Positions 63,944-64,000 of a stretch of DNA of 64,000 bases are shown one piece after another (the stretch's first letter is position 1; each line of letters opens with the position of its first letter). The stretch comes from Prolixibacteraceae bacterium (lineage in GTDB: Bacteria; Bacteroidota; Bacteroidia; Bacteroidales; Prolixibacteraceae), in NCBI GenBank assembly GCA_019163175.1, contig JAFLKN010000022.1:1-64000 (forward strand), given 5' to 3'. A program made the translations under genes and the position numbers. The notes below the pieces were generated by a model that did not search any database, was not told the DNA's origin, and saw nothing but the letters and a program-made list of their open reading frames with translations.

Positions 63944-64000
63944 GGCCATAACTTCAGCTACCCGTCAAGCACGGCAGCGGTGGTTTTCGGTGGGTATCTT
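63944..64000. repeat. Right repeat unit, cut by window edge
   Basis: GGCCATAAC (63944-63952) is followed by a GC-rich stretch that begins CAGCTACCCGTCAAGCACGG and contains TACCCG (63959-63964) and TGGGTA (63991-63996), which pair with one wobble. The end is cut by the window. The sequence stands out in base composition from the AT-rich gene before it and looks like a dispersed repeat. Confidence 0.6.

Noticed and set aside
63351-64000. True integron attC sites
   Set aside because: The core GTTRRRY/RYYYAAC pattern is not matched, and no integrase is in the window, so I call it only repeat-bounded.
1-64000. CRISPR arrays, tRNA, rRNA, insertion sequences
   Set aside because: I looked through the intergenic regions and saw no regular direct repeats with spacers, no cloverleaf-like segments with conserved T-loop sequence, and no transposase.

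Overview
The window is a stretch of chromosome from a member of the Bacteroidota, most likely the Marinilabiliales/Prolixibacteraceae or close relatives (the exact family is an inference). Evidence for the phylum: promoters of the TTTG-N19..22-TAnnTTTG type, no clear Shine-Dalgarno sequences, a peptidase with a type IX secretion (T9SS) C-terminal sorting domain, DUF3078, DUF5916 and NigD-like proteins, a GntR regulator with a LacI-like sensor domain, GH29/GH95 fucosidases, and several families of short palindromic intergenic repeats typical of these genomes. I found no rRNA, tRNA, CRISPR array, transposase or complete prophage.

Layout. 1-8200 (+): a run of sensory genes, beginning with the last codons of a response-regulator domain, then a CheB-CheR-multi-PAS protein without kinase, a PAS-histidine kinase-receiver hybrid and a multi-PAS histidine kinase. 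8253-8843 (-): an orphan ECF sigma factor with a TTG start. 8986-17117 (-): a tight five-gene glycan operon (galactosidase-like hydrolase, GH29 and GH95 alpha-L-fucosidases, an exported enolase-superfamily protein, an exported sugar isomerase-like TIM barrel) with a readable promoter and no SusC/SusD. 17381-18501 (-): a phage-type holin/endolysin pair. 18712-23011 (-): two tandem M3 peptidase lipoproteins. 23264-31945: pheT, two EamA transporters and small proteins (NTF2-like, SRPBCC, DUF3078, CYTH, HD). 31956-35184 (-): a GntR regulator and sucC-sucD. 35520-43391: a SIS isomerase, isochorismatase-fold hydrolase, thioredoxin lipoprotein, NigD-like lipoprotein, S9 peptidase, cytidylate-kinase-like protein, M24 aminopeptidase and an ArsC-like protein with an altered P-loop. 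43598-48645: an Omp85-like barrel, a CBM9/DUF5916 protein, and an ECF sigma factor with a 23-codon leader and a membrane protein. 48652-62605 (-): a YdcF-like protein, CHASE histidine kinase, rsmE, an M64 peptidase with T9SS signal, a lipoprotein, SixA, pbpC and an alpha-2-macroglobulin. 62756-64000: a metallophosphoesterase and, at the right edge, an AT-rich unknown gene bounded by short inverted repeats.

How it works together. The 8986-17117 operon would remove terminal fucose (and perhaps galactose) from glycans in the periplasm or outside the cell, while two Tat-like exported enzymes could act on the released sugar or sugar acid. Alpha-2-macroglobulin and PBP1C form a known periplasmic defence/repair pair. 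The remaining genes are mostly housekeeping or envelope functions. I did not find a clear new defence or mobile system. The best candidates for something undescribed are the SusCD-free fucosidase operon with exported sugar-modifying enzymes, the ArsC-like protein with an expanded P-loop, the leader-ORF/sigma/membrane-protein cassette, the solitary holin/endolysin pair, a palindromic repeat lying in frame inside a histidine kinase, and the repeat-bounded gene at the right edge.
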